A stretch of 64,000 bases of DNA. Origin: Zanthoxylum bungeanum. Taxonomy: Eukaryota > Streptophyta > Magnoliopsida > Sapindales > Rutaceae. Made by a program: the position numbers and the translations under genes. The DNA lies in contig SKCR01033666.1 of the NCBI GenBank assembly GCA_019454045.1, forward strand, positions 124,001 through 188,000, given 5' to 3'. How positions within the stretch are numbered: the stretch's first letter is position 1; every line of letters begins with the position of its first letter. Below the pieces are notes generated by a model, which had not been told where the DNA came from, made no database searches, and saw nothing but the letters and a program-made list of their open reading frames with translations. Shown in pieces: positions 12,026 to 23,784 of the stretch.

Positions 12026-13728
12026 TATGTTTATATCCAACATAAATATTTTGACCCAATCACAAGGATTTCATGTTTATGCTTCCATAGCATCCATACA
12101 CAAATCATTTGCCTAATTTCAACATCAAGCTATGTTATTATGTATCCAATATATAATATATCACTATATGCTTCATTAATGAAAACAACTCACTAAAGAA
12201 AATATAGTTTTAGAGAAGATCAAACTTACCTAGTAAGCTTGATTCCAAGATCCAATCTTCTTCTCTTTGTTGAAATGTTATAGAGAACTTCCAAAGCTAA
12301 GAAGCTTGACTCCAAGATTCAATCTTGATTCCAATGCTAGCAAGCTTGATTCCGAGATCCTATATTCATTTCTCCTAGTTGAAATGTTTTAGAAAACTTC
12401 CAAAGCTTCTCTAAATACTTCTTTTACTTATGCTAATATTTCTAAATCTTGATTGTTTTAGTTTTCACAAGCTTAACTGTCTTAAGCTCAAGCTTGATTA
12501 AACTTGCTCAAGCTTGCCTTTTATAGCAAAACTTATCCAATTTTTAATTAATAAAAGTCTTAATCAACTTTTAGGTAGGCTTAATCAATTTTTTTTCCAA
12601 ATATTTATAATTACGTGTGACTAATCACCTATGTCTATTATTTTGATTTAATCCAATTAAATCAAGACAAAGTTTAATCAATGGATTGGTTCAATGTCTA
12701 CTACTTTGATTTAATCCAATTAAATCAAGCCAAATACACATATTATTACATATTTTTAATTACCAAAATATCCTTAAATGGTAGAGATATTTATGAAATT
12801 ACAATAAAATCCTAGTGTGATTTTTGGATTAATCTAATTAATCCAATTGGGTCAAAGTAAATAATTAATGTTATCCAATAATATTTAATTATTTTAATTG
12901 ATAATTATAATATCAAATATTATTTATTATCAAACATTATCGGCTACTCAAGTGCTCAACGAGTACACTTCGTATTGTGGGACTCTCTAAGTCCAGACAC
13001 GTTCGTCATATGAGCCTACCTTATATATACGTAATTCGGCCACCTCTGAATTCGTGAAGAATATGAATGACTTTTCTGAACTATACATATCGAGGTCATT
13101 GCATATGTTTAACAATCTCTCCATCGTAGGCTATCCGAATTGCACTTAGGAAACATAAATTACACCGTTAAGTTTCTGAGGCACACATATCATGTCGACA
13201 TGTCCATGATTCTTTACAATTAATTAGAAAACCGTTTATGATATATGTGATCCACCCTAGCTGATCGGCTTTGGCCAAAGTCTTAAGAATCATGACTTAC
13301 TCATATGGATACCTAAACCCCTTATGGTACACATACAGACCGATGAATCTTATCTTGATAAGCACTTGATTAACGAGTGCATCGGTCCACACCCAACGAA
13401 CATCTAGCGCTCAGACCATGAAAGGTCTCTGACATATAGCATCAAAATATGGAGGATCACACACAAAATTAATGATATCCTATAGTCAAATGATCATATA
13501 TGCTACTCAACTCGAGGAGATTCCTATTGATGGTGGTGTGTACTTCTAACTATTAGGAATAACATGTGAGTCATTCAGTATTCTCTCCAACGAATACCCA
13601 TATCTCTATGCATAATTATATTACCATTAACAAGGTTGAAATGAAAATATAGTTATTTTATTAGTAAATAATAAAATATAATGTATAATATATTATTCGG
13701 ATTGGCGCTCCAAGCACCAACTCCAATA
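12026..13728 (-). mobile_element. Truncated inverted copia LTR inside element C2
   Basis: From about 12036 to 13728 the sequence parallels 51915-53815, the right part of the 5' LTR of the third copia, and ends CTCCAATA where that LTR ends CTCCAACA. A minus-strand TATAAAAGGC box lies near 12514-12524. About 650 bp of the LTR is missing on the left. It replaces the integrase catalytic core of C2 and is opposite to C2 in orientation, so it is not one of C2's own LTRs in place. Confidence 0.7.
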
Positions 13729-15629
13729 GAAAGGTCATGCACCTTCCTTCAAAATATATGAAAGTGTGGGGGTGTCTCGCCAAAGTGACGATTCATAAAC
13801 TGAAGAAGGTGAGTATAAGACCAAAAACTCCCGACATTAATCTAAATATGATAATTGAGTCATGGAATGTGACATTTTTTTAAGAGAAATTTCCTTGTAA
13901 AGAAAAACAAAGAACGAAGTCTCTCAAAAAAATCATTGATACTGCTATAACTAGTGATCAAGTTAACAAAGAATCATATCAATATGAAAATATTGAGGAA
14001 AATGAACCTAGACGCAGCAAAAGAGCGAGAACGTCTAAGTCAATTGGACCTGATTTTCTGACATATATGTTAGAAAATGAGTCTTAAAGTTATAAATGAC
14101 CGATGTCTTCTTTGGAGGCACCTTTGTGGAAAGAGGCTATCAATAGTGAGATTGATTCTATCCTTCAAAACTATACTTGAGAGTTGGTCGATATTCCTCC
14201 AGGTTGTAAGCCGCTAGGTTACAAATGGATTTTCAAATGGAAGATGAAGCCGAATGGATCAATAGATAAGTACAAGGCAAGACTTTTCATAAAAGATTAT
14301 AGATAAAAAGAAGACACTGATTACTTTGATACTTACTCACCAGTGACCCGTATCACTTCAATAAAAATTCTTATAGCAATAACAATTATATTTGGTCTTG
14401 AAATACATCACATGGAAGTAAAGATGACATTCTTAAATGGTGAATTGAATGAGGAGATTAACATGGAACAACCAAAAGGTTTTATTATTCCTGGGCAAGA
14501 ACGCAAGGTATGCATACTTATAAAATCCTTATACGGGTTAAAACAAGTACCTAAACAATGGCATGAGAATTTTGACCAAGAAATATTATCAAGTGGATTC
14601 AAAATCAATGAGTGTGATAAATATATATATACTAAATCAACTAAAAAAGGATATGTCATTATGTGTATCTATGTAGATGATATGCTGATAATTGGTAGCA
14701 ATCATGAGATGATTCAGTCTACCAAGAAAATATTGACCATCAAATTTGACATAAAAGATTTAGGAGTAGCTGATGTGATCTTAGGAATTAAGATTTCCAG
14801 AACATTAGAGGAATACATATTATCTCAGGCTCATTATGTTGAGAAGATACTTGAGAAATATAACAAATGAGATCTAAATGTAGCTAGAACTCATATGGAC
14901 CCAACTCTTCATTTGTCAAAGAATATTAGTTCAAATATATCACAATTAGAGTATTCAAGAATCAACGAAAGTCTGATGTATCTCACAAATTGCACACGAC
15001 CTGATATCTCTCAAGCTGTAAAAAAACTTAATAGATATACGAATAACCCAGGACATAACCACTGGAAAGCCATAGTAAGAGTTTTGAGGTATCTGAGAGA
15101 AACATCAAAATATGATATGTATTGTATAAAATATCCACCTGTTCTAGAGTGATACATCAATACTAACTGGATATCTGCTACAGTGGATTCCAATTCCATT
15201 AGTGGATGTATTTTCACACTTGGTAGTGCAGCCGTATCATGGAAATCCTTGAGGCAAATGTGTATTGCCCGGTCTACTATGGAGTCTGAGTTGATAGCAT
15301 TAGACAAAGCAACAGAAGAAGAGGAGTGACTTCGAAATTTTTTAGAGGATATTCCAAATTGGCCAAAATCAGTGCCAGCTATAAGCATACATTGTGATAG
15401 TCAATCAGTTATTGGGAGAGCCCAAAATATAATTTATAATGGTAAGTCTCGACACATACTTCGAATACACAATACCATAAGACAACTGCTCTCAAGCGAT
15501 ATAATTTCGATAGATTATGTCAAGTCGAAGGAAAACCTTATGGATCCACTTACTAAAGGTTTACCTAGAGAGCAAGTTGAGAAGTCATCAAAGGGAATGA
15601 ACTTGAAGCCTCTAAATTATGAATTGTGA
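13729..15629 (+). pseudogene. Ty1/copia reverse transcriptase-RNase H remnant (element C2, second half)
   Basis: It resumes at the C-terminal end of integrase (WGCLAKV-like, about 13766). A linker with RRSKRART (14012-14035) follows, then the reverse transcriptase region from 14110. The longest open stretch, 14343-14870, contains KMTFLNGELNEEI, QPKGF, LKQVPKQWHE and the catalytic YVDD box (14670-14681). Stops interrupt it at about 14174, 14306, 14868 and 15151. RNase H follows (14895-15629), with [35 protein letters not shown] and the end motif DPLTKGLPREQV. The polymerase catalytic box survives, but the frame as a whole does not. Confidence 0.9.
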
Positions 15630-16198
15630 CTATGGAAATCCAACCTAACTGACTGGAGATCCTAAAATCTAGGTTCAAAATGGATAATGGAAATTTTGTG
15701 CAATTCAAAACAAGCACCATAGAGTTCTGTACTCTTTCGCATTCCTATAATGACACAGAGTGCTATCTGTTAATGTTAGGTTAAGCGAAGGTTTCTTAAA
15801 GATCACTATAGTAGGAGAAGAGTTCTAATGGGGTAAAGGCATATTACCTTTATACATAGATCATCTATTTCAAGTAAGAAGTGAGGTCACTTCCATGGAA
15901 ATTTTAAAATGCTGGACTCCCTAAATTACTTGATGAAGCCAGGACCGTGCTCATGGCTGAATTGAACACAACCGTAGAACGAGAAATGGTCGAAGTGAAG
16001 CTGTGTGATGGCTATTGTCTTGGTTTGCATCAACGACGGAACAGTTCAAGACTATAAGTCACTGGTTCACCAAGTAAATCCGATAGTAATTCACTAGGAA
16101 AGGTTTAAGTCGTAAGCTGCCTATTCCGATAGAGTTTTATTTCAAGGAAACGCTCTTAAGTGCCTGCATTGATATTTAGAAAAAATTTTGGGATTGGA
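15630..16198 (+). mobile_element. 3' untranslated region of copia C2
   Basis: Non-coding sequence between the RNase H stop and the 3' LTR. It ends in a purine-rich stretch with GGGATTGGAGG (about 16190-16200), the usual position and composition of a copia polypurine tract. No other feature is visible. Confidence 0.55.
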
Positions 16199-16894
16199 GG
16201 AAATTTTCTAAATAAACATGTATATTTATAGGGTGTCTCATTAGGAGGTATTTCCCTTGATATATGTCCTTTAGGAAAAACACAAATTGAAGGGATATGT
16301 CCTTAAAGTTAATAGATATAACCCTTTAAAGTGAAAGGGTATGTTGAAGGGTTATAATCCTTTAAAAGATTGCAATCTTAAACTAAAGATACCTTTAGAA
16401 AGGCAACCCTTCATGTGTATAAATAGACTCCATTGGGTTCATTTTCTATTATCCAAAAATTTCATAATTCATTCACTGTTAGAGAGTTTAAAATTTTCTT
16501 TTTCAAAGTGAGAGAGTTTCCACCATTATACCAAGTTCAAGTTCTTGAAGAAATGAGTGCCCATTTTACAAAAAGTAATCAAGTTATCATGGGAGAACAT
16601 TAGCTACAAGAAATCAGTAGAGTATCGAGGCGGAGCTAATAAATTCTTAAGAACATAGACATCTCAACTTGGGTCTAGTTCTTCATCTTCCTTAATAATT
16701 TACAGGTTTTTCTTAAGTTTTATGTTTATGTTTTTTGAATGTGTGGTAGTAAAAATGTGATTAAATTATCTTGTGGAAAGAAGAAATGAAATTCAAGGCA
16801 CTAGGAGTAATATGTTTTGTATCATAATAGAAACAATGAAAGCATATTACATTAAAAAGAGATATTTAAGCATATGAAATGCGTTCGAACAAAC
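16199..16894 (+). mobile_element. Probable 3' LTR of copia C2
   Basis: It follows the purine-rich tract and holds a clear TATAAATAG at 16418-16426 with transcribed-leader-like sequence after it. The termini cannot be fixed. It is unrelated to the LTR of the third copia, which is odd because the coding regions are close relatives; recombination between families is possible. The right end, 16826-16890, is duplicated at 17192-17247. Confidence 0.45.
16418..16426 (+). promoter_or_regulatory. TATA box in the C2 3' LTR
   Basis: A perfect TATAAATAG about 220 bp into the putative LTR, a plausible retrotransposon core promoter. Confidence 0.4.
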
Positions 16895-19289
16895 TGTAGG
16901 CATGGTACAGAGGTACGACGATGTTGTCTGGGCTCGCGGCCCGATCGGGAGTACGGAGTAGCCCGCGGGGGACTATACCGGAGAATAAAGGAATCGCCAC
17001 CCAGTGTGAACTGGGAAATTATTTAAGGTCGCACTCACCCATCGCAAGGGAATACCTCAAACCGTTGGGTTTGGAATGGTCTCTTACCTATGCCAATTGT
17101 AATGAAAGGATTTATGCAATAATATAACCAAGTCTTACGCAACACATGTAAGATAATTTAATCAACACACAAGTTTGCATACCCATGAACATTAATAGAA
17201 ACAATGGAAACATATTACATTAAAAAGAGATATTTAAGCACATGATGCAGAAAGGAATAATCAAATAGGCAAATATGCATGAAACATGAGGAAAGAATAT
17301 GTCCAGTGTGTGCTCACGTTGATTGAAGCCTTAGGGTTTGCCGTTTGTTTGGTGCTAAGGGGGCTGGTATGTTAGCTTGTTTCCATCCGATATACCACGA
17401 GAGGCAACACTCAAGCATTAACACAACGCAATCATTAACCCAATGTTTACATACATGAAATATGATAATGCATATAACAATAAATGACCGAATAGACAAA
17501 TATGTGAAATAACAAGGAAGATAAATAACACAAAATAAGTGTGGAATAATAAAACAACAATAAATGTAAATTAAATACGAAATAATAAAAAAGTCAGATA
17601 ACACGAAACAAATACGGAATAATAAATATGTGACCAAATAACTTGGTCGTTTTCAATGTAGGACTTCGCATGCCCGGTTGGACGTATTTCATGTCCAACC
17701 AAGCATGCCGCATCCAGAACGACAAAATAAAGAAGGTAAGGGTGCCCTCAGGTCTTACCTTTTAGGTCGCTTCTGGGGAGTGCGTCGGGACGTCGCCAGA
17801 AGGGTTAATGCTTCACTGTTTTTTCTGGTTTGCTTGTTCGTTATTTCCTACTCACTGCTTCGCCCCTTTTGCTCACTATTTTACTATTTTTGGCCCTTGT
17901 TTTTGGATTATTTTCTGGACTGGTTTTGGGACTGTTTTAGGGGCGTTTTGGGACTATTTTCGGGACTGTTTTAGGGGCGTTCTGGGACTGTTTTAGGGGT
18001 GATTTGTTCACTGTTTTGGGGTATATTTTCAGGTGGTTTGGCTCACGGTTTTACGGTTTGTTTTCACGTGGGTGGAGGGCTGCTTGGTTGGAATTGGTAA
18101 GGGCTAGGGTGTTCTTGTTTGTTCATCAGTTTATTGTCGGTTTGTTTGTTGTTTCATTCGGTCAGCGAAAGATACCTGATTGTTGCTCACGTTGATTGAA
18201 GCCTTAGGGTTTGCCGTTTGTTTGGTGCTAATAGGGCTGGTATGTTAGCTTGTTTTTGTTGCTTTGTTTAGTCGGCTGAAGTTGGCTGTGTCGGTGGGGT
18301 TTATGTGTGTTGCTAGTCGGTGAGGTTTGTGTGTGACGAGTGGGTTAATGCGTGAATGCCGTGAGTGGTTTGGCCTATGTGCATGAGTGTAGGGTCTGTG
18401 CGTGGTCAGTGAACAAATGAGATGGGGTTGCTGTGTATGGCTTCGTTTTGGTCGGTTAGTGGGGTGGCTTTGTTGCTGAAAGTTTACGTGTTGGTTAGCT
18501 TATAGGCTTGCTGCTTATCACGACTTGGTGTGTTGACATGCATGTATGGGGGCTATGTCTTCACGTGGCTGCCGAGAGAGATGGATGAGAGATGAGAGAT
18601 GCGAGAAGGGTTTTTCTTATTTCTTTTAGCGTGAGTTTGTGGAGTGTGTAAGGGTGTTCTTTGAGTGTGTTTTATGAGTGCGTCTTAGGTTTGTGAGTTA
18701 TGGGTTGATAAGAGATGGTGTGGAGCCTAGGGTTTCTTTGTTTCTTTTGTTTGATGAAGCCATGTGGGTGGAAGAGAGAGGAGATGGAAAAGTAAGGGAG
18801 GCGTGAGTTTTTCTTTGATGGAAGAAGAGAGAGGAATGAGACAGTGACGAGAGGAAGAAAAGTGGCTTAGGGTTTCATTATTATTTTTTTTCGTGAATCC
18901 GAGAATCCGTGAAGATGGAGAGTGTCTTTAGGGTTTGTCTTTTTGTTTCAATTTTTGAATGTGTGAGTTGTCCATGAGAGAGGGTAGGCTGCCGAGTGGT
19001 TAAGGGGGATTAGGGTTTGGGTTATGCAATTGGGCTTTGAATGGTGTGTATGGTCTTTGGATGGGTGTGTATGGCTTTGGATGGGTGCGGGGTTTTTGGC
19101 CAAGATTAATGTTTAAAATAGGAATCGACTAAGCGAACACGCGGCTAACTAGAGAATTTAAATTTGAAGAGCTATTAATTTTAGATTTTTCCCTTCCGAC
19201 GTGCGTTCCCCGCGACTTCCGCGACTTATCGGGTAGTGCCTCCATACGAGGCTCACCATTGGGCTTTATGCAAAAATACAGTGTCTACA
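16895..19289 (-). mobile_element. Tat/Ogre-like solo LTR, rearranged (2.4 kb)
   Basis: It is bounded by TGTAG (16895) and CTACA (19285-19289). The start block (16920-17110), the block around 17735-17810 and the end block (19110-19289) match the other copies. No primer site lies to its left, so it is a solo LTR. The block corresponding to 4690-4790 is almost gone: only its last bases (17381-17402) remain, fused to a 72-bp segment duplicated from 18184-18255. The flanking pentamers (CAAAC and AGGAT) do not match, which also points to rearrangement. Confidence 0.65.
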
Positions 19290-21375
19290 AGGATAACCTG
19301 CCCTATCATAGAACTAAGAGCCTTCAAGGAAGTAAAGATTCAGAGAGTAAAAAACCAGAGGGAGCAATTATCAAGAATATGATATACGACTTATAAGGAT
19401 CCCCCTTATACTAGAATGGGAGAACTAGTAAGGAAGTAGCACTTAAACCAAAAGTATTAATGGTATTACACTAACATGTCGGAGAATATAGAGTTCTAGA
19501 AATGAAACAAATTAAGAGATTTAAGGAAATGAGATAAGTAGAAGATCTAAGTAACAAAGCAAAAAAAAAAATCGAAGGGAGGAATAAAAAGAGAGAATGG
19601 TAGAAGTTTGAAAGAACATGACCCTAAGGAGGTTCTCAGTAAGAGGTAGTAGACCAATAGTTGGAAACGTGTCAGAAGTAAAGTCGAATGAGGAAATTCA
19701 GACAGTACCTAGAAGAAGTACCTTAGTGTGAGAGCCAACACTAGATTTGTGCAACTACAACACTGGTAGCTAGTGAGATCACCACAACCGGAAAGGCTTC
19801 AGAACCAACCCCACCCTCCCAACCCTCGCTAGACAACAGCAGTAAAGAAGAACTATGATATTCATCCCGATGATACTCTTAAAAATAAGTAAATACGTGG
19901 TATAGTATTGTAACCTATTAAATAGGGTAAGAAACATTTAAAGGATAATACCTCTAAGAAAAGAAGACAAATGCATAGATCACAAGAAGCTTCAAGTATA
20001 GAATCGAGTAGAAAAGAAGGCGAAAAGAACTTTAAGTAAAAAGTTTAGAAGAAGAACTATCAATAAAACAATAATTGAAAAATGATACCAGATATACGAT
20101 GACAGACTAGCATAAGTCATACAACAATCTTTCGATTCTTAAATTCAGTGAAACTACAGAATGAACATGGATGCATAATATCATACCTTTCCACTAGGAT
20201 CATATCATACACAATAGCAAGCTTTCTCAACGTCGATATAAGATGGGATTAAAAAAAGAAAATGATAGAAAAGTGGCGAGAATAACCATATGTTTCCCAC
20301 ACAATGTACCTAACTAGGAATAATGTATAGTGCGACCTGCAAAAATTTATAAGAGCATGAAACCGAGTATATAGGTATGGATGAGATCAGGATAGTACCT
20401 GGCATAATAAAATCATGATAATAATTGAAATTGAATATCCTATAAGGTAATCATGATATATTATAGACTAAGAAAAGATAAATTAATGTAAGATACAATT
20501 AACCAGACTTACGCTAGCAACATAGTAAAAGTCTAGAATGATTATGGATATTAACTAAAAATCACATCGTCATCATCGACGTCAACGATAAAGCCATATA
20601 GTTTACTTTCAAGCTTTAATTACCTATTCCGCATTAGTATACGTATAGCGAACATAATGACGAATTGTCCCATTAAGTTGAGTCAACCTAGAAGAAGACC
20701 GTGAGAGATATGTAAAGCTTGAATCATAAACTACAAGGTCCTAAGCCCCAAAGAAGATAGAGATAGGAGAGCATAAAAGTTATAGCCGATAGTAGTTAAC
20801 GCTTAGCAAAGGAAAAGATGAAGTTAAATAGATAAATCAATGAGGAGGTTGCTAGGATCAAATTGATCATATGAAACCAAGAAAATACCAAATGCGATCA
20901 CTTTTTATAGCGACAAGAGTCACCCTTGTATATATCTATCTTAGAGTTAAAGCAAAACGAGAAGAAACCTAACTATAGAAGACACAATATCTTTAGAGAT
21001 GTGAAAGCACTAGTTGAGAAGGATTCAGATACGTGCTCATTGAAGTTAAATGACACTCGTATGACTTAGGCACAAATGTACCCTTTAGTGATCAGATTGA
21101 TATAAACTCCTCATACCGATCAAGTGCAGTTACTGAGGATTAATGACTCAATTAGAGTAATTATGAGTACGATCATATTAGAACAAATTGAGTGTGCTTA
21201 GGTGGAAGTAATAATGAGATAATTGACCGTCTAGGAAGTCTTAAGAAGTATTAAATCCTTAAAGAAAAGAAGTAGATAAAGTAAGATATAGTCGTAGAGC
21301 ATCAGATAGAAAGAAGTGATTCACTTGGACACCAGTTCGAGAAAAACCTAAGTTCAGATCGTAAAAGATTGAGTA
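19290..21375. mobile_element. Decayed retrotransposon-like interior, no recognisable gene
   Basis: About 2.1 kb, AG-rich on the plus strand and without an open frame above about 60 codons. By position it is the interior of the Ty3/gypsy element whose 3' end and LTR follow at 23461 and 23785. I could not recognise gag, protease, reverse transcriptase or integrase motifs in any frame, so the assignment is positional only. Confidence 0.3.
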
Positions 21376-21380
21376 CTTCT

Positions 21381-23455
21381 TGTTGGACAATTATGACCCA
21401 TAGCGTCACTATTTGTATAGATCATGGTGTTGTTGTATAAATTAACTATGTGACAAAGGAGATTGCACTCTTATCATTTGTGATTAGATCACCTAGATGT
21501 ATAAATGATGAGAGGTCCTTGTGATTTGTTCCTGGACAGAGAATGATATGAGACAGTATCAGTCCACGAAGGATAAATCATTAAATATCCCTAGTCAGAG
21601 TATTATCGAGACTGGACATCGATAAATACGTAAAAGAATAGTATTACACTTGTGCGCGTTTGTGAGGACACAACGACATAGTTCTCATATATTTGGGTAT
21701 ATGATACTCATGCAAGTGTAATAGGAGGTTGTGTTTTACCGATGGTACGGGAAACAGCTTCGCTCTGGATAGACCCCCCGGGAATCCCATTGGTAGTATG
21801 ACTATGTGTCTATGGGAGTCTGCAATCAGGGTAGGTGTATTTGGTCTTAACCTGAGACTTGCACGCTAATGCTTACGACAATCAATATACTTTAGTAGAG
21901 GTCGTCCAGGGCTTTAACATGTTCTGTGTACGCCAATGCTGGGTATATTGAGAATCGTAGAGTGTTGGGTGTGATGTTAAGACGGAAGTATCACTCCAGT
22001 CATATGGAGATGATGGTCACATAGGATACGGAACTTGTTCTCTTAAATGCTCGAGCTATCGGGATATTATGATTAGGTCATGTATATCTGATTATAGAGA
22101 CTTGTTACCAGACATCCGATATGTGCTTCGTACGGGGCAGACACAATTCCAGCCCCAGGCCTAGCACGTGATCGTCCGATGCTGGATCGAAATACTCAAT
22201 ACTACGGTATACAACGCTTAATTAGATCACATATTCCTATAAGGATATTTCAGGAGAATTGGGTAGGCATGGCGCTTTGCTAGAAGCCAACCTTGTCTTG
22301 TAAATCGGTATAAACGTAGTACGAGGTACTTACGTGTTCGGATAGTCCGATGACCGTATTTACTGCCAACATATCTGGGGATCTCATGGGTCGCTTCCCG
22401 AAGATTCACTGATGATGTATGACTCGCACTTTATTAATCTGGGATTAATTCGATGAGAGAGAAAATTAATTTGGGATTAATTACAGAGATATTTTATCTA
22501 GGATAAAATATTAATTAAAGAGAGAGAACGATTAATCGATAAGATAATATATTCGATATATTATACGAAATTGGATTTCGACGCGGAATTAAAATTAGAT
22601 TTTAATTCGGGCGAACGAGTTAATTTAGAATTAATTCGTTAGCGACGTGAATAGTGATTTCGCTAGGCGTAATCGTTTAATTACGATGCAACGGAAAATT
22701 CGTTAATTTGGAATTAGCGAACCCGAGCCCGGGATTATTTACGAGCGCATTCGCATTTCGAATTCGAGTGCGGCACGCAAGTCAAATCAAGCGTCAAATC
22801 GCTAGTCACATCAAGCGTCAAATCACATGTCACTTTGAGTGATGTGACAATTTGATTGATTGATTTGAGTGATTGATGTGGTAGTTGAAAAGCATTATTT
22901 ACTTTTTGCTTTTTGACTTTTAATAAATGAAAATGATTTATGTATTTGTTTTGTTTTTAGAAAATAAAATAAATACATATATAATACATTTTCTTTTGTT
23001 TTTCTCTCTCTCACTTTTCGGTCTTCCCTCTATTTTCCCTCCTCTCTCTCTCAGCTTAGAGCCACAGTTTCTTCTTGTTCTTGTTCTGGTTCTGCCGAAT
23101 GAAATGAGAAGTAAAAGAAGTGATTTTGTTGCAAAATCTTGTGCTAGCACACACCATGAGTCATCCTAAGGTGTTAAGGCAGTGTTCTTGTGAGCTTGGA
23201 ATCAATTTTAGAGCTTAAAGTTTGGAGCTTCCATGGTGTCTCCCATGGCCGAATCTTGGAGGACTTTCACAGCCCAAAATCGAGCACCACTGCAGTACAA
23301 TGAGGCCACTACCGCGAGTTTGAGAAGCTTGAAGACTCGTGTTCATCGCGTCGCAAGATCCGGTCAATGTGAGTATATTCTGCACCTCCTTTGATGTGTA
23401 TTCACTTGTTTCATTGCTTGATTTCATGATCTTGGGACCTAATTAGAAACCAACA
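21381..23455 (+). mobile_element. Copia-type solo LTR with perfect target duplication
   Basis: It starts TGTTGG (21381) and ends CCAACA (23455), perfect 6-bp inverted termini, and is flanked on both sides by CTTCT (21376-21380 and 23456-23460). Length is 2075 bp with no coding region, so it is a solo LTR left by LTR-LTR recombination. A pyrimidine-rich leader-like part lies near 22990-23060. The intact duplication indicates that the LTR recombined as a unit and did not shuffle with another copy. Confidence 0.85.
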
Positions 23456-23460
23456 CTTCT

Positions 23461-23784
23461 ATCACAACTTTCGAGATGTCATGAATGTTAGAATATGAAG
23501 TAGATAAATTTCATGAGTGATAAGTTTCATGAAGTATTTACACCTCTATGTAGACAAGGTACATTATACGGACTTAGTTTCCACACGAGAAAATGAGTTT
23601 CCGAATGGACTCCCAAATATAAAGCTTTCAACTATAAGAATTATTGAGTTCTTGAGTAGAAAAATAGAAAGGAAGTTAAGGAAAATAAGAGTAGTAGAGA
23701 CACATATGTTCTCAACCCAAGATAGACCTGATAGTTCAACCTTAGAATGGATTCGAGGACGAATCATATTTAAGGGGGAGAAAA
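23461..23784 (+). pseudogene. 3' end of a Ty3/gypsy polyprotein with polypurine tract
   Basis: The open frame 23517-23789 ends in LEWIRGRIIFKGEKI, resembling the last residues of Tekay/Del-type gypsy polyproteins, where a FEDE...FKGGE-like end overlaps the polypurine tract. The tract AAGGGGGAG is at 23772-23780, a few bases before the LTR. The upstream reading frame is not recognisable and is interrupted by the solo LTR at 21381-23455. Confidence 0.6.

Noticed and set aside
17678..18195. Open frames rich in Phe, Trp and Gly in the third Tat/Ogre-like LTR
   Set aside because: They come from a TTTTGGGACTG-type internal repeat of the LTR, and equivalents in the other copies are not open in the same way.
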